The position numbers and the translations under genes were made by a program. A DNA stretch of 64,000 nucleotides from Corallococcus coralloides DSM 2259 (GTDB lineage Bacteria > Myxococcota > Myxococcia > Myxococcales > Myxococcaceae), in the NCBI RefSeq assembly GCF_000255295.1, contig NC_017030.1:5332001-5396000 (forward strand), read 5' to 3'. Below, piece after piece: positions 35,447-45,000 of the stretch (its first letter is position 1; each line of letters opens with the position of its first letter). A model generated the notes under the pieces. That model ran no database searches and was not told where the DNA came from. It was given only the letters and a program-made list of their open reading frames with translations.

Positions 35447-37003
35447 ATGAGCGACGTGTTCGACAAGTGCCGTACCTGGAAGGACTACCGCATCGCCAAG
35501 GCCACGGGGCTGTACCCGTACTTCCGGGCCATCGAGGCGTCGCACGGTTCCACGGAGGTGGAGATCGAGGGGCGGCGGGTCATCATGGTGGGTTCGAACA
35601 ACTACCTGGGCCTGGCGGCGGATCCGCGCGTGAAGGAAGCGGCCATCAAGGCCACGGAGAAGTTCGGCACCACGTGCTCCGGTTCGCGCCTGCTCAACGG
35701 CACGCTGGCGCTGCATGAGGAGCTGGAGGCGCGGCTGGCGAAGTTCCTCAACCGCGAGGCGGCCATCGTCATCTCCACCGGGTTCCAGACGAACCTGGCG
35801 CTGGCGTCCATCCTGGGCCGTCACGACATCGTGTTCAGCGACCGCGCGAACCACGCGTCGCTGGTGGACGGCGTGCGCCTGTCGTTCGCGACCGAGCGCA
35901 AGTTCCGCCACAACGACATGGATCACCTGGAGCAGCTGCTGGCCGCGGCGGAGCCGGGCGCCGGGAAGATCATCGTCACGGACGGCGTGTTCTCCATGGA
36001 GGGCGACGTCTGCAACCTGCCCCGCATCGTGGAGCTGTCCAAGCAGTACAACGCCCGCGTGATGACGGATGACGCCCACGCCATGGGCGTGCTGGGCGAG
36101 CTGGGCCGGGGCACCTCCGAGTACTTCGGGCTGGAGAAGGACGTGGACCTGGTGATGGGCACGTTCTCCAAGAGCTTCGCGTCGCTGGGCGGCGTGCTCG
36201 CGGGCCCCTTCGAGGTCATCAACTACATCCGCCACAAGGCGCGCTCGGTCATCTTCTCCGCGTCCATGACGCCCGCGTCCATCGCGGCGGCGCTGAAGGC
36301 GACGGAGATCATCGAGGCGGAGCCGCAGCGCCGCGAGCGCCTGCTGGACATCGCGGAGAAGATGCACAACGGCTTCCGCGCCATGGGCTTCGACACGGGC
36401 GTGTCGGTGACGCCGGTGGTGCCGGTGCACATTGGCGACCAGGTGAAGTGCTTCCGCTTCTGGCGCGCGCTGCACGAGGCGGGCGTGTTCGCCAACCCCG
36501 TCATTCCGCCGGCGGTGGAGGCGGGCCACGCGCTGATCCGCACCAGCTACATGGCCACGCACACGGACGCGCAGCTGGATCAGGTGCTGGACACCTTCGA
36601 GAAGATCGGCCGCAAGCTCAACGTCATCCCGGAGACGCGCCCCACGGTGTACGAGCCGGTGAAGATCGCCCGGCCGGGCAGCGCGGTGCGCAGCAACAAG
36701 GCGAGCGAGACGTGGGCGGCGGGCAGCGCGGGCCTGCTCGCGGACAAGGGCTTCAGCCTGGAGCAGCTGTCGCGGATGTCGTCGCGGGAGATGGCCGGGA
36801 AGTTCTTCGACGCGGTGGAGCAGCTCACCTGGCGCGCGGCGAACCTGCAGCCGGAGGACCTGCGGCGGCTGGGCGGCGCGCCCAAGAAGCTGTGGGAGAA
36901 GCGCAGCGAACTGGGCGGCGTGCTCCTGGAGAAGGGCGCCCAGCTCTTCATGCGCAACGGCAGCGACAGTTCCGAAGGCGGCAACCAGGCCGAAAGGAAC
37001 TGA
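35447..37003 (+). CDS. spt: Serine palmitoyltransferase (alpha-oxoamine synthase)
   Basis: 518 aa. The alpha-oxoamine synthase core is complete: NNYLGLAADPRVKEAA, GSRLLNGTLALHEELE, FSDRANHASLVDG, TDDAHAMGVLGELGRG and the PLP Lys242 in MGTFSKSFASLGG. It condenses serine with an acyl thioester to 3-ketosphinganine, the first step of sphingolipid synthesis. The pairing with a ceramide-synthase-like gene 9 bp downstream favours SPT over KBL/BioF homologues. It carries ~110 extra C-terminal residues compared with the usual ~400-420. The earlier in-frame ATG codons give non-conserved sequence. Confidence 0.85.
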   Translation: MSDVFDKCRTWKDYRIAKATGLYPYFRAIEASHGSTEVEIEGRRVIMVGSNNYLGLAADPRVKEAAIKATEKFGTTCSGSRLLNGTLALHEELEARLAKFLNREAAIVISTGFQTNLALASILGRHDIVFSDRANHASLVDGVRLSFATERKFRHNDMDHLEQLLAAAEPGAGKIIVTDGVFSMEGDVCNLPRIVELSKQYNARVMTDDAHAMGVLGELGRGTSEYFGLEKDVDLVMGTFSKSFASLGGVLAGPFEVINYIRHKARSVIFSASMTPASIAAALKATEIIEAEPQRRERLLDIAEKMHNGFRAMGFDTGVSVTPVVPVHIGDQVKCFRFWRALHEAGVFANPVIPPAVEAGHALIRTSYMATHTDAQLDQVLDTFEKIGRKLNVIPETRPTVYEPVKIARPGSAVRSNKASETWAAGSAGLLADKGFSLEQLSRMSSREMAGKFFDAVEQLTWRAANLQPEDLRRLGGAPKKLWEKRSELGGVLLEKGAQLFMRNGSDSSEGGNQAERN

Positions 37004-37012
37004 GCCCCACCC

Positions 37013-38194
37013 ATGGCCCGCCCCGCCAAGCACGAAGACGCAGCCTCCTCCCCTACTTCCATGCCCTCCGACGTGCAGGTGACCCCTGTGCGCGGCGCGG
37101 CGGACCGGACGGCGTTCATCCGGCTGCCGTACTCGCTCTACCGTGACGACCCGAACTGGGTGCCGCCGCTGGAGATGGAGCGCCGCGACTTCCTGGACCC
37201 GAAGAAGAACCCCTTCTTCGACTACGCGGAGGTGGAGCTGTTCCTCGCGCGCCGCGGGCAGGACGTGGTGGGCCGGGTGGCGGCCATCAAGAACCCGCGC
37301 CACATGGAGTTCCACGGCACGAAGGAGGGCTTCTTCGGCCTCTTCGAGTGCGTGAACGACGCGGGCGTGGCCCGGGGCCTCCTGGACGCGGCCGGCGCGT
37401 GGCTGAAGGCGCGCGGCATCGACACCGTGCTGGGGCCGGCCAACTTCTCCTCCAACCAGGACTGGGGCCTGCTCGTGGAGGGCTATGAGAGCCCTCCCGC
37501 GCTGATGATGCCCTACAACCCGGCGTACTACGCGGGCCTGCTGGAGGCGTGCGGCTTCACCAAGGCGAAGGACCTGTTCGCCTTCGAGCTGTCCTCGTCC
37601 ACGCCGCCGCCGGAGAAGGTGGCGCGCATCGCGGAGAAGATCCGCCAGCGCGAGGGCGTCACCGTGCGCGCGGTGAACCTGAAGGACTTCCCCGCCGAGG
37701 TCGCCCGCATCAAGCAGATCTACAACGCGGCCTGGGAGAAGAACTGGGGCTTCATCCCCTTCACGGACCGCGAGTTCGAGCACATGGCCAAGGAGATGAA
37801 GGCCATCGTGCGTCCGGAGCTGCTGCTCATCGCGGAGGTGAAGGGCGAGCCCGTGGCCTTCTCCATGACGCTGCCGGACGCCAACGCGGCGTTCAAGGCG
37901 GCCAATGGACGGCTCACCACGTTCGGCCTGCCCATTGGCCTGGTGAAGCTGGTGCTGGCGTCGCGCAAGCTCAAGCGGCTGCGCCTGCTCACGCTGGGCA
38001 TCAAGGAGGGCTACCGGCGCCGCGGCCTGGACGCCATCCTCTACCTGGACACCCTGCGCACCGCGAAGGAGCTGGGGTACACGGGCGGCGAGATTTCGTG
38101 GACGCTGGAGGACAACCACCTGGTCAACCGCGCCATCGAGTCCATGGGCGGCCAGCGCTCCAAGACGTACCGCGTGTACCAGCGGCCCGTCTGA
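37013..38194 (+). CDS. GNAT-fold acyltransferase, bacterial ceramide synthase-like
   Basis: 393 aa. After ~25 variable residues comes FIRLPYSLYRDDPNWVPPLE and RRDFLDPKKNPFFDYAEVELF, a signature of the long GNAT proteins that include the bacterial ceramide synthase of Caulobacter (acylates the sphingoid base). A C-terminal GNAT half contains LLTLGIKEGYRRRGLDAILY and DNHLVNRAIESMGG. It starts 9 bp after the serine palmitoyltransferase gene, which strongly supports an N-acyltransferase role in ceramide synthesis. No ketoreductase for the pathway is in the window. Confidence 0.72.
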   Translation: MARPAKHEDAASSPTSMPSDVQVTPVRGAADRTAFIRLPYSLYRDDPNWVPPLEMERRDFLDPKKNPFFDYAEVELFLARRGQDVVGRVAAIKNPRHMEFHGTKEGFFGLFECVNDAGVARGLLDAAGAWLKARGIDTVLGPANFSSNQDWGLLVEGYESPPALMMPYNPAYYAGLLEACGFTKAKDLFAFELSSSTPPPEKVARIAEKIRQREGVTVRAVNLKDFPAEVARIKQIYNAAWEKNWGFIPFTDREFEHMAKEMKAIVRPELLLIAEVKGEPVAFSMTLPDANAAFKAANGRLTTFGLPIGLVKLVLASRKLKRLRLLTLGIKEGYRRRGLDAILYLDTLRTAKELGYTGGEISWTLEDNHLVNRAIESMGGQRSKTYRVYQRPV

Positions 38195-38206
38195 CGTCCT
38201 GAAACG

Positions 38207-38241
38207 CTTCCGCCCGGGCGCTTTGGGCACCCGGGCGGAAG
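38207..38241. terminator. Bidirectional terminator after ceramide genes
   Basis: Perfect 12-bp arms CTTCCGCCCGGG and CCCGGGCGGAAG around an 11-nt loop, between the convergent acyltransferase and MlaC-like genes. Confidence 0.8.
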
Positions 38242-38262
38242 GCAACACCGTGAAGCGGGGGG

Positions 38263-38898
38263 CTACTTCGCCTGCGGCGCGGCTCCGGAACCCCCGGCGG
38301 CGGACTCCTTCACGGACGCCGCGCTGGTGTTGGCGTTCTCCTTCTCCAGCTGGGCGCGCTTGGACTTGAGCGTCGTCAGCAGGCCGTCAAAGCCCTTGGT
38401 GGAGAGGATCTTCTTGAACTGGCCGCTGTACGTGTCCACCAGCGACACCTCGTCGGTGATGACGTCGTAGATGCGCCAGTCGGCCTTGGGCGTGGCCTTG
38501 TAGAGGCGGTAGTTCACGGGCACCTGGTCCGTCTTCACGGTGAGCTCGGTGTCGACCGTGGCCTCGGTCCCCTGGATGCTCTCCTTGCCGTACTTCACGT
38601 CCGCCTTCGCCTGGCCGATGGCCTTCTGGGCGTACGAGGCACGCAGCAGGCCCGTCATGGTCTCGGTGAACTCCTTGCGCTGGGCGGCGGTGAGGCCCGT
38701 CCAGGCCTTCTCGCCCAGGGCGCGCTTGGCGAGCTCCTCGAAGTCCACGAAGGACTCCACGACGGTCGCCAGGGACTGCACGTTGGCGCCAGGGGCGTTG
38801 GCCGCCTTCTGCACGGCGGCGTTGCCGTTCTTCACCACATTGAGCGGGCTCACGGGAGCGGCGGCAAGCAGCGTGGCGGCAAGCAGGGAAGCAATCAT
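38263..38898 (-). CDS. MlaC/Ttg2-like periplasmic phospholipid-binding protein
   Basis: 211 aa with a signal peptide (MIASLLAATLLAAAP). The domain of ~170 residues has FVDFEELAKRALGEKAW, TMTGLLRASYAQK and the closing WRIYDVITDEVSLVDTYSGQF segment, the standard MlaC motif set for a lipid shuttle between outer membrane and the MlaFEDB complex. The tail is Ala/Ser-rich. No mlaFED genes are adjacent; instead it lies between the ceramide genes and a TolC-like gene 66 bp upstream on the same strand. Confidence 0.87.
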   Translation of the reverse strand: MIASLLAATLLAAAPVSPLNVVKNGNAAVQKAANAPGANVQSLATVVESFVDFEELAKRALGEKAWTGLTAAQRKEFTETMTGLLRASYAQKAIGQAKADVKYGKESIQGTEATVDTELTVKTDQVPVNYRLYKATPKADWRIYDVITDEVSLVDTYSGQFKKILSTKGFDGLLTTLKSKRAQLEKENANTSAASVKESAAGGSGAAPQAK

Positions 38899-38964
38899 AG
38901 CGATGAAGCTCCGGGTTGAAGTTCAGGTGTGACGACACCTGTGAGGACTGGCAGCCTGAAAGGG

Positions 38965-40764
38965 TTATTCATCCGCCGTGGGGACGGCACCGGTGACCCG
39001 GGCGAGTGACGCCAACCCGACGCGCACGTCGTGCCAGCTCTTGCCGCGCTCGGCGGAGGCCTGGGCCAGCGCGGTGAAGGCGTCCACCAGCTCACGCGTG
39101 TCGCCGGTGCCCAGGTCGAAGGCGGCGTAGGCGGCGGTGGCCCAGCGCTTCGCGTTCTTCTCCGCCTCCGTGAAGGACTTCGCGCGCGCGTAGGCCGCGG
39201 CGAGCTGGCTCTGCACCTGCGTCACCTCCAGCCGGATGCCCGCCTTGAGCGTCAGCTCCTGCGCGTGCATCTTGTCCAGCTCCGCGCGGGCCTGCTCCAG
39301 CTGCGCGTCCTTGATGGGGATGTCGAAGGTGCCCCGGATGACCAGGCCCAGGCCCGCGGTGCGGTCGTTGAACGGGTCGTACGCGAAGGGGCTGCGCTGG
39401 CGCGTGGCGCTGCTCGTCCAGCGCACGTCGTAGTAACCCGCGAGCCCCAGGTCCGGGTAGTAGCTGCGCTCGCGGATGATGACCTCCTGCTCGCGCGCGA
39501 TGATGCCCGCGGCGATGGCCTTCAGCTCCGGGCGGCGCTCGTTGGCCTGCTTCAGCGAGGTCTCCAGGTCGGGCACGTTCACGTCGCCCTGGAGCGGCAG
39601 GTCCTCCTCCATCACCTCCACCTGCTCGTCCGGGCCCGCGTTGGCGAGCAGCCGGATGGCGGTGAGCGCGAACTGCTCCCCCTGGATGGCGGTGGCACGC
39701 TGCGACTCCACCAGCTGGCGGAAGTACCCCAGCTTGTAGGTGTCCACCTTCGTCACCTGATCCGAGTCCTCCTTGAGGAGCGCGTCGATCTTGTCGCCCG
39801 CGTCCTTGAGGCGCTTGGACACGTCCTCCAGCTGCTTCATGCCGGCCCGGGCCAGCTGGTAGCCGTAGTACGCCTGCGCGGCCTGGAAGCCCGCTTCCGC
39901 GCGCACGCGCTCGCGCAGCGCCGCGCCCACCTTGGGGCCCTGCTCTCCCGCCTTCTCCAGCGCGGAGAGCTTGCCGAAGGTGTACAGCGGCAGCACCGCG
40001 TTGCCGGTGGAGAACACCGTCACGCCCACGTTGCCGAAGTTCCAGTCGCCCTCCAGCGACGCCTCCGTGGTGGGCGGGCCGCCCAGGCCGTTGTTGCGCG
40101 CCTCGGGGACGGGACCGCCCGCGCCCAGGGTGATCTCGAACCGGGGGAACCAGGCCCAGCGGGCTTGATCGTAGAGCGCCTGGAACTTGCGCAGCTCCGC
40201 GCTGGCCTCCGCCACGCGCGCGTCCTGCGTGCGCGCCCGCGCCACCAGCTGGGCCAGGGTGATGGGCCCCTTCAGGGGCTTCGCGGCCTGGGAGGTGCCC
40301 GGGGCCTGGGCCTCCTCCGGGGGGCCCCGGGGCCTGCCGGGGGTGAGGTCGCCGCGCGCGCCGTCGCCCGAGCCGGGGGAGATGGGGGACGTGCCCAGGT
40401 CCTGCGCGCCCGGGGTGGCGGCGGCCGGCCTGGGCGTGCCGGTGGTAGCGCCCTGGGCGGCGTTGCCCGGCTCGGCGGCAGGGCCAGGGTTCACGGCGGC
40501 GGGGCCCGGCAGCGGCGCGCGCGTGCCGGGGGTGGGGTTGGCGGCGGACGAACCGGTGCCCGAGGGCCCGGGGGCCGGGGTGGTGCCGGGCGAGGGGGTG
40601 GGCACGGTGCCCGGGGACAGGTTGCCGGGCGAGGGGGCCGCGGTCCCCGGCGCCCCCGTTCCAGGAGCATTCGAGGGAGCCGTCGTGGGCGAGATCTGCG
40701 CGCCCGCCACGCCACCGGTGAGCATCATTGCCACTGCGACGACCTTGCCGACTTCTCTGCCCAT
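38965..40764 (-). CDS. TolC-family outer membrane efflux protein with Pro/Gly-rich N-terminal insert
   Basis: 599 aa. A signal peptide (VGKVVAVAMMLTGGVAGAQ) is followed by ~130 residues made of short Pro-Gly-Thr/Ala units (for example SPGTVPTPSPGTTPAPGPSG). Then comes the TolC-type helical barrel: LAQLVARARTQDARVAEASA (~residue 163) and a second repeat with LKQANERRPELKAI and WATAAYAAFDLGTGDTRELVDAF. TolC proteins form the outer channel of tripartite exporters. The disordered N-terminal stretch is not usual for the family. No adaptor or pump is adjacent except the RND exporter ~4 kb away. Confidence 0.85.
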   Translation of the reverse strand: MGREVGKVVAVAMMLTGGVAGAQISPTTAPSNAPGTGAPGTAAPSPGNLSPGTVPTPSPGTTPAPGPSGTGSSAANPTPGTRAPLPGPAAVNPGPAAEPGNAAQGATTGTPRPAAATPGAQDLGTSPISPGSGDGARGDLTPGRPRGPPEEAQAPGTSQAAKPLKGPITLAQLVARARTQDARVAEASAELRKFQALYDQARWAWFPRFEITLGAGGPVPEARNNGLGGPPTTEASLEGDWNFGNVGVTVFSTGNAVLPLYTFGKLSALEKAGEQGPKVGAALRERVRAEAGFQAAQAYYGYQLARAGMKQLEDVSKRLKDAGDKIDALLKEDSDQVTKVDTYKLGYFRQLVESQRATAIQGEQFALTAIRLLANAGPDEQVEVMEEDLPLQGDVNVPDLETSLKQANERRPELKAIAAGIIAREQEVIIRERSYYPDLGLAGYYDVRWTSSATRQRSPFAYDPFNDRTAGLGLVIRGTFDIPIKDAQLEQARAELDKMHAQELTLKAGIRLEVTQVQSQLAAAYARAKSFTEAEKNAKRWATAAYAAFDLGTGDTRELVDAFTALAQASAERGKSWHDVRVGLASLARVTGAVPTADE

Positions 40765-40938
40765 GCTGTGGTCCGCCTCGTGTGCGGCCGGGCATATCCG
40801 GAAGCCCGCGACGGCGCAGCATTTCTGTGCAGAGGGCGTAACAGTCGCGGACATTCCGTTCAGACAACGCTTGGTGGGCGCGGGCAACGAACGCAGAATC
40901 CCGCGCCGGTTTCGACGCCTTCCTTCAAGGAAAACCCC

Positions 40939-41859
40939 ATGGCCTACACCGACCGCGTCAAGCAGATCCTCTCCTGGTATCCCTCCGACAATCCCGGCAC
41001 GCTGACGAACCTGGCGCGCCTCCTGAACCACGGCACGCTCGCCGGCACGGGCAAGCTGGTCATCCTGCCGGTGGATCAGGGCTTCGAGCACGGCCCCGCG
41101 CGCTCCTTCGGTCCCAACCCCGCCGGGTATGATCCGGACTACCACGCGCAGCTGGCCATCGAGTCCGGCTGCAACGCGTACGCGGCGCCGCTGGGCTTCC
41201 TGGAGGCCATCGCGGGCAAGCTGGCCGGCGAGATTCCCCTCATCCTGAAGGTGAACAACTCCGACTCGCTGGCCAAGACGGCCGCGCCCATGTCCGCGGT
41301 GACGTCGTCCGTGAAGGACGCGGTGCGCCTGGGCTGCACGGCGGTGGGCTACACCATCTACCCGGGCTCCGCGGCCCGCAACGAGCAGTACCAGGACCTG
41401 CGCGACATCATCGCGGAGGCCAAGTCCTACGGCCTGCCCACGGTCCTCTGGGCCTACCCGCGCGGCGCCCTGACCAAGGAGGGCGAGACGGCCATCGACG
41501 TGGTGGCGTACGCGGCGCAGATCAGCGCGCAGATGGGCGCGCACATCATCAAGGTGAAGCCGCCCACGGACTTCCTGGAGCAGGCGGAGGCGAAGAAGGC
41601 CTTCGAGAAGGCGAACATCTCCACCAAGACGCTCGCGGACCGCGTGCGCGAGGTGGTGCGCTCCGCGTTCAACGGCAAGCGCATCGTCATCTTCTCCGGC
41701 GGCGAGGCGAAGGAGACGTCCGCCCTCATGGAGGACATCAAGCAGATCCACCAGGGTGGCGGCTTCGGCTCCATCATGGGCCGCAACGCCTTCCAGCGTC
41801 CGCACGACGAGTCCATCAAGCTGCTCAAGGACGTGATGAACGTCTTCGCGGGCAAGTAG
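40939..41859 (+). CDS. fbaB: Class I fructose-bisphosphate aldolase (DhnA/FbaB type)
   Basis: 306 aa with the archaeal/DhnA-type aldolase layout: ILPVDQGFEHGPARSFG, a Schiff-base Lys in GAHIIKVKPPTDF, and the phosphate-binding end IFSGGEAKETSALMEDI and GSIMGRNAFQRP. It cleaves fructose 1,6-bisphosphate in glycolysis or makes it in gluconeogenesis. AAGGA stands 7-8 nt before the ATG. Monocistronic by appearance, divergent from the TolC-like gene. Confidence 0.92.
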   Translation: MAYTDRVKQILSWYPSDNPGTLTNLARLLNHGTLAGTGKLVILPVDQGFEHGPARSFGPNPAGYDPDYHAQLAIESGCNAYAAPLGFLEAIAGKLAGEIPLILKVNNSDSLAKTAAPMSAVTSSVKDAVRLGCTAVGYTIYPGSAARNEQYQDLRDIIAEAKSYGLPTVLWAYPRGALTKEGETAIDVVAYAAQISAQMGAHIIKVKPPTDFLEQAEAKKAFEKANISTKTLADRVREVVRSAFNGKRIVIFSGGEAKETSALMEDIKQIHQGGGFGSIMGRNAFQRPHDESIKLLKDVMNVFAGK

Positions 41860-42001
41860 TCCCCGCGCGCGGTCATCCGTGGCGTGGCGCCCTTCCCGGC
41901 CGGACTCCTCGCGGGACGGGCGCCATGCTCGCGGAAGCGTTTCGCCGTGAACGCAGGCAGGCTGGCAGGTCCTGGAGCGGCCGGCCTCCCACGTTCCTCC
42001 A

Positions 42002-45000
42002 ATGGCCTCTCCGAGGCGCTTCGATTACGCAACGGGGATGAGTCACGGATCCAGGACGTCCGGTGGGCACGGCGCGAACGCACCCGCGCCGCAGCCGGAC
42101 GACGCCGACCGCGCGGCGGCTCGGGAGGTGCTCGCCGGCGGCGGCGAGATGGGCGCCCTGATGCGCGCCATGGACTGGTCCAAGACGCCGCTGGGTCCGG
42201 TGTCCGCCTGGCCGCAGTCCCTGCGCACCCTCACCAGCGCCTGTCTCAACTCGCGCTTCCCCATGATGATCTTCTGGGGGCCGGAGCTGGTGAAGCTCTA
42301 CAACGACGCGTACCGGCCCATGCTGGGCGGCAAGCACCCCTTCGCCATGGGGCGGCCCGGGCGCGAGGTCTGGGCGGAGATCTGGGACATCATCAGCCCG
42401 ATGATCCAGCAGGTCCGGGCCGAAGGACGCGCCACGCTGGCGGAGAACCAGCAGCTCTTCCTGGAACGCGAAGGCTTCCTGGAGGAGACCTACTTCACCT
42501 TCTCCTACAGCCCCGTGCTCGACGAGTCGGGGGGCGTGGGCGGGGTGCTCGACACGGCAGTGGAGACCACCAGCCAGGTGCTGGACGCGCGCCGGCTCCG
42601 GACGCTGCAGGAGGTGGCATCACGCGCGGGAGGGAGTCTTCGCATCCACGACGCCTCCACGCGCGGCATGGAGGCGCTCGCCACCAACCCCGCGGACCTC
42701 CCGTTCGCGCTGCTCTACCTCGTGGAGGCGGACGGCACGCGGGCGCGGCTGGAGGGGCACATGGGCCTGGAGGCGGACTGCGCCTTCTGTCCCAGGGAGG
42801 TGAGCCTGGAGCCGGGCGCGGCCTCCCCCTGGCCCCTGGCCCAGGTGATCCGCTCCGGGCAGGCCGAGCAGGTCCAGGGACTGGAAGCCCGCTTCGGTCC
42901 CCTCCCCCTGCGAGACGGCGTGCCGCAGCCGGGCTCCGCGCTCGTCCTGCCCATGGCCCGCCCCGGCGAGTCGAATCCCGCGGGCGTGCTCGTGCTGGGC
43001 ATGTCCCCGCGGGTGCCCGCGGATGCGTCGTACCGGTCGTTCCTGGAGCTGGTCGCCAACGGACTGGGCGCGGCCATCGCCGGGGCCCGCGCGCACGAGG
43101 ACGCCCGGCGTCAGGCGGAGGCCCTGACGGAGCTGGACCGGGCGAAGACGGCCTTCTTCTCCAACGTCAGCCACGAGTTCCGCACGCCGCTGACGCTGAT
43201 GCTGGGGCCGCTGGGGGACGTGCTCGCGGATGGCGAGCACCCGCTGGAGCCCGCGCACCGCGAGCGGCTGACGATCGTCCAGCGCAACAGCCAGCGGCTG
43301 CACAAGCTGGTGAACAGCCTGCTCGACTTCAGCCGCCTGGAGGCGGGCCGCATGCGGGCCACCTTCGAGCCCACGGACCTGGGGCCGCTCACCGCAGGGC
43401 TCGCGAGCGCGTTCGACTCGCTGGCGAAGAAGGCGGGGCTGCGGCTCCAGGTGGACTGCCCTTCCCTGTCCACCCCCGTCTGGGTGGACCCCGAGCTCTG
43501 GGAGAAGGTCGTCCTCAACCTCCTCTCCAACGCCTTCAAGTTCACCTTCCAGGGCACCCTCGCCGTCCGGCTCCGCGAAGAGGACGGCCGGGTGGAGCTG
43601 TCCGTCAGCGACACGGGCACGGGCATCCCCGCGAACGAGCTGCCCCGCGTCTTCGACCGCTTCCACCGGGTGGAGGGCGCGCGGGGGCGCAGCCATGAAG
43701 GCAGCGGCATCGGGCTGGCGCTCGTACGGGAGCTGGTGGAGCTGCACGGCGGCCGCGTCTCCGTGGAGAGCACGCCGGGCCAGGGCAGCACCTTCACCGT
43801 CTCCCTGCCCACCGGCACGGCGCACCTGCCGCCGGAGCAGCTGAGGTCCACCTCGCGGGAGGCCGTCCGGGCCCAGGGGCCGGAGAGGTTCGTGCAGGAG
43901 GCGGCGCAGTGGTTGATGGACGCGGGCGTCACGCCCGCGCCCGTGCCCATCCCGGAGGCGCCGCTGGGAGCCGTGCGGGGGCACGTGCTCATGGCGGACG
44001 ACAACGCGGACATGCGCGACTACGTGCGGCGCTCGCTGGAGGGGCGCTTCACGGTGGAGACGGTGGCGGACGGCGCCGCCGCCCTGGCCGTGGTGCGGGA
44101 GCGCCCCCCGGACGTGGTGCTGTCGGACGTGATGATGCCGGGGCTGGACGGCTTCGGGCTCCTGCGCGCGCTGAAGTCGGATCCCCGCACGGCCTCCGTC
44201 CCCGTCATCCTCCTGTCCGCGCGCGCGGGAGAGGAGGCGAAGGTGGAGGGCCTCAACGCCGGCGCGGACGACTACCTGGTGAAGCCCTTCGGCGTGCGGG
44301 AGCTGGTGGCCCGCCTGGAGGGAACGGTGAACGCCGCGCGGGGACGCGCCCAGCGAGAGGAGCTGCTCAAGGCGCTCAAGCTGTCGGAGATGCGCTACCG
44401 GCTGGCCACCCGGGCCACGAAGGACGCCGTCTGGGACCTGGACCTGAGCACCCAGCAGCTCACCTGGAGCGAGGGCATCTACACGCTCTTCGGCTACGCG
44501 CCCGGCACGGTGTCCCCCGGGCTGGACTGGTGGACGGACGCCGTCCACCCGGAGGACCGCGCGCACGCCATCGAAAGCCTCCACGCCGCCGCGGAAGCGC
44601 CCGAAGGCAGCGACTGGCGCGCCGAGTACCGCTTCCGCAAGGCGGATGGCACCTATGCCCAGGTGGAGGACCGGGGCTGGGTGGTGCGCGATGCCGCCGG
44701 CACGGCGCTGCGCATGGTGGGCGCCATGCAGGACGTCACCCTGCGCAAGGCCGCGGAGGACGCCCTGCGTCGCAGCGAGGAGGAGTTCCGCACGCTCGCG
44801 GAGGCGCTGCCGGAGGCCGTCTTCGTCACCGCCCCGGATGGCTCGGTCACCTACGTGAACGGCGTGCTGACGGAGCAGACCGGCGTGAGCGCGGAGACGC
44901 TGTTGGACCGGGGCTACCGGCAGGTCATCCATCCGGACGACCTGCCCTCCAGCGGCCGGGCCTGGGTGGAGGCCCTGAAGCACGGCGACCGCTACCAGGC

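Noticed and set aside
35246-38248. A 1000-codon minus-strand open frame opposite spt and the acyltransferase
   Set aside because: Its translation is His/Arg/Ala low-complexity and has no motif, whereas the plus strand encodes two complete recognised enzymes.
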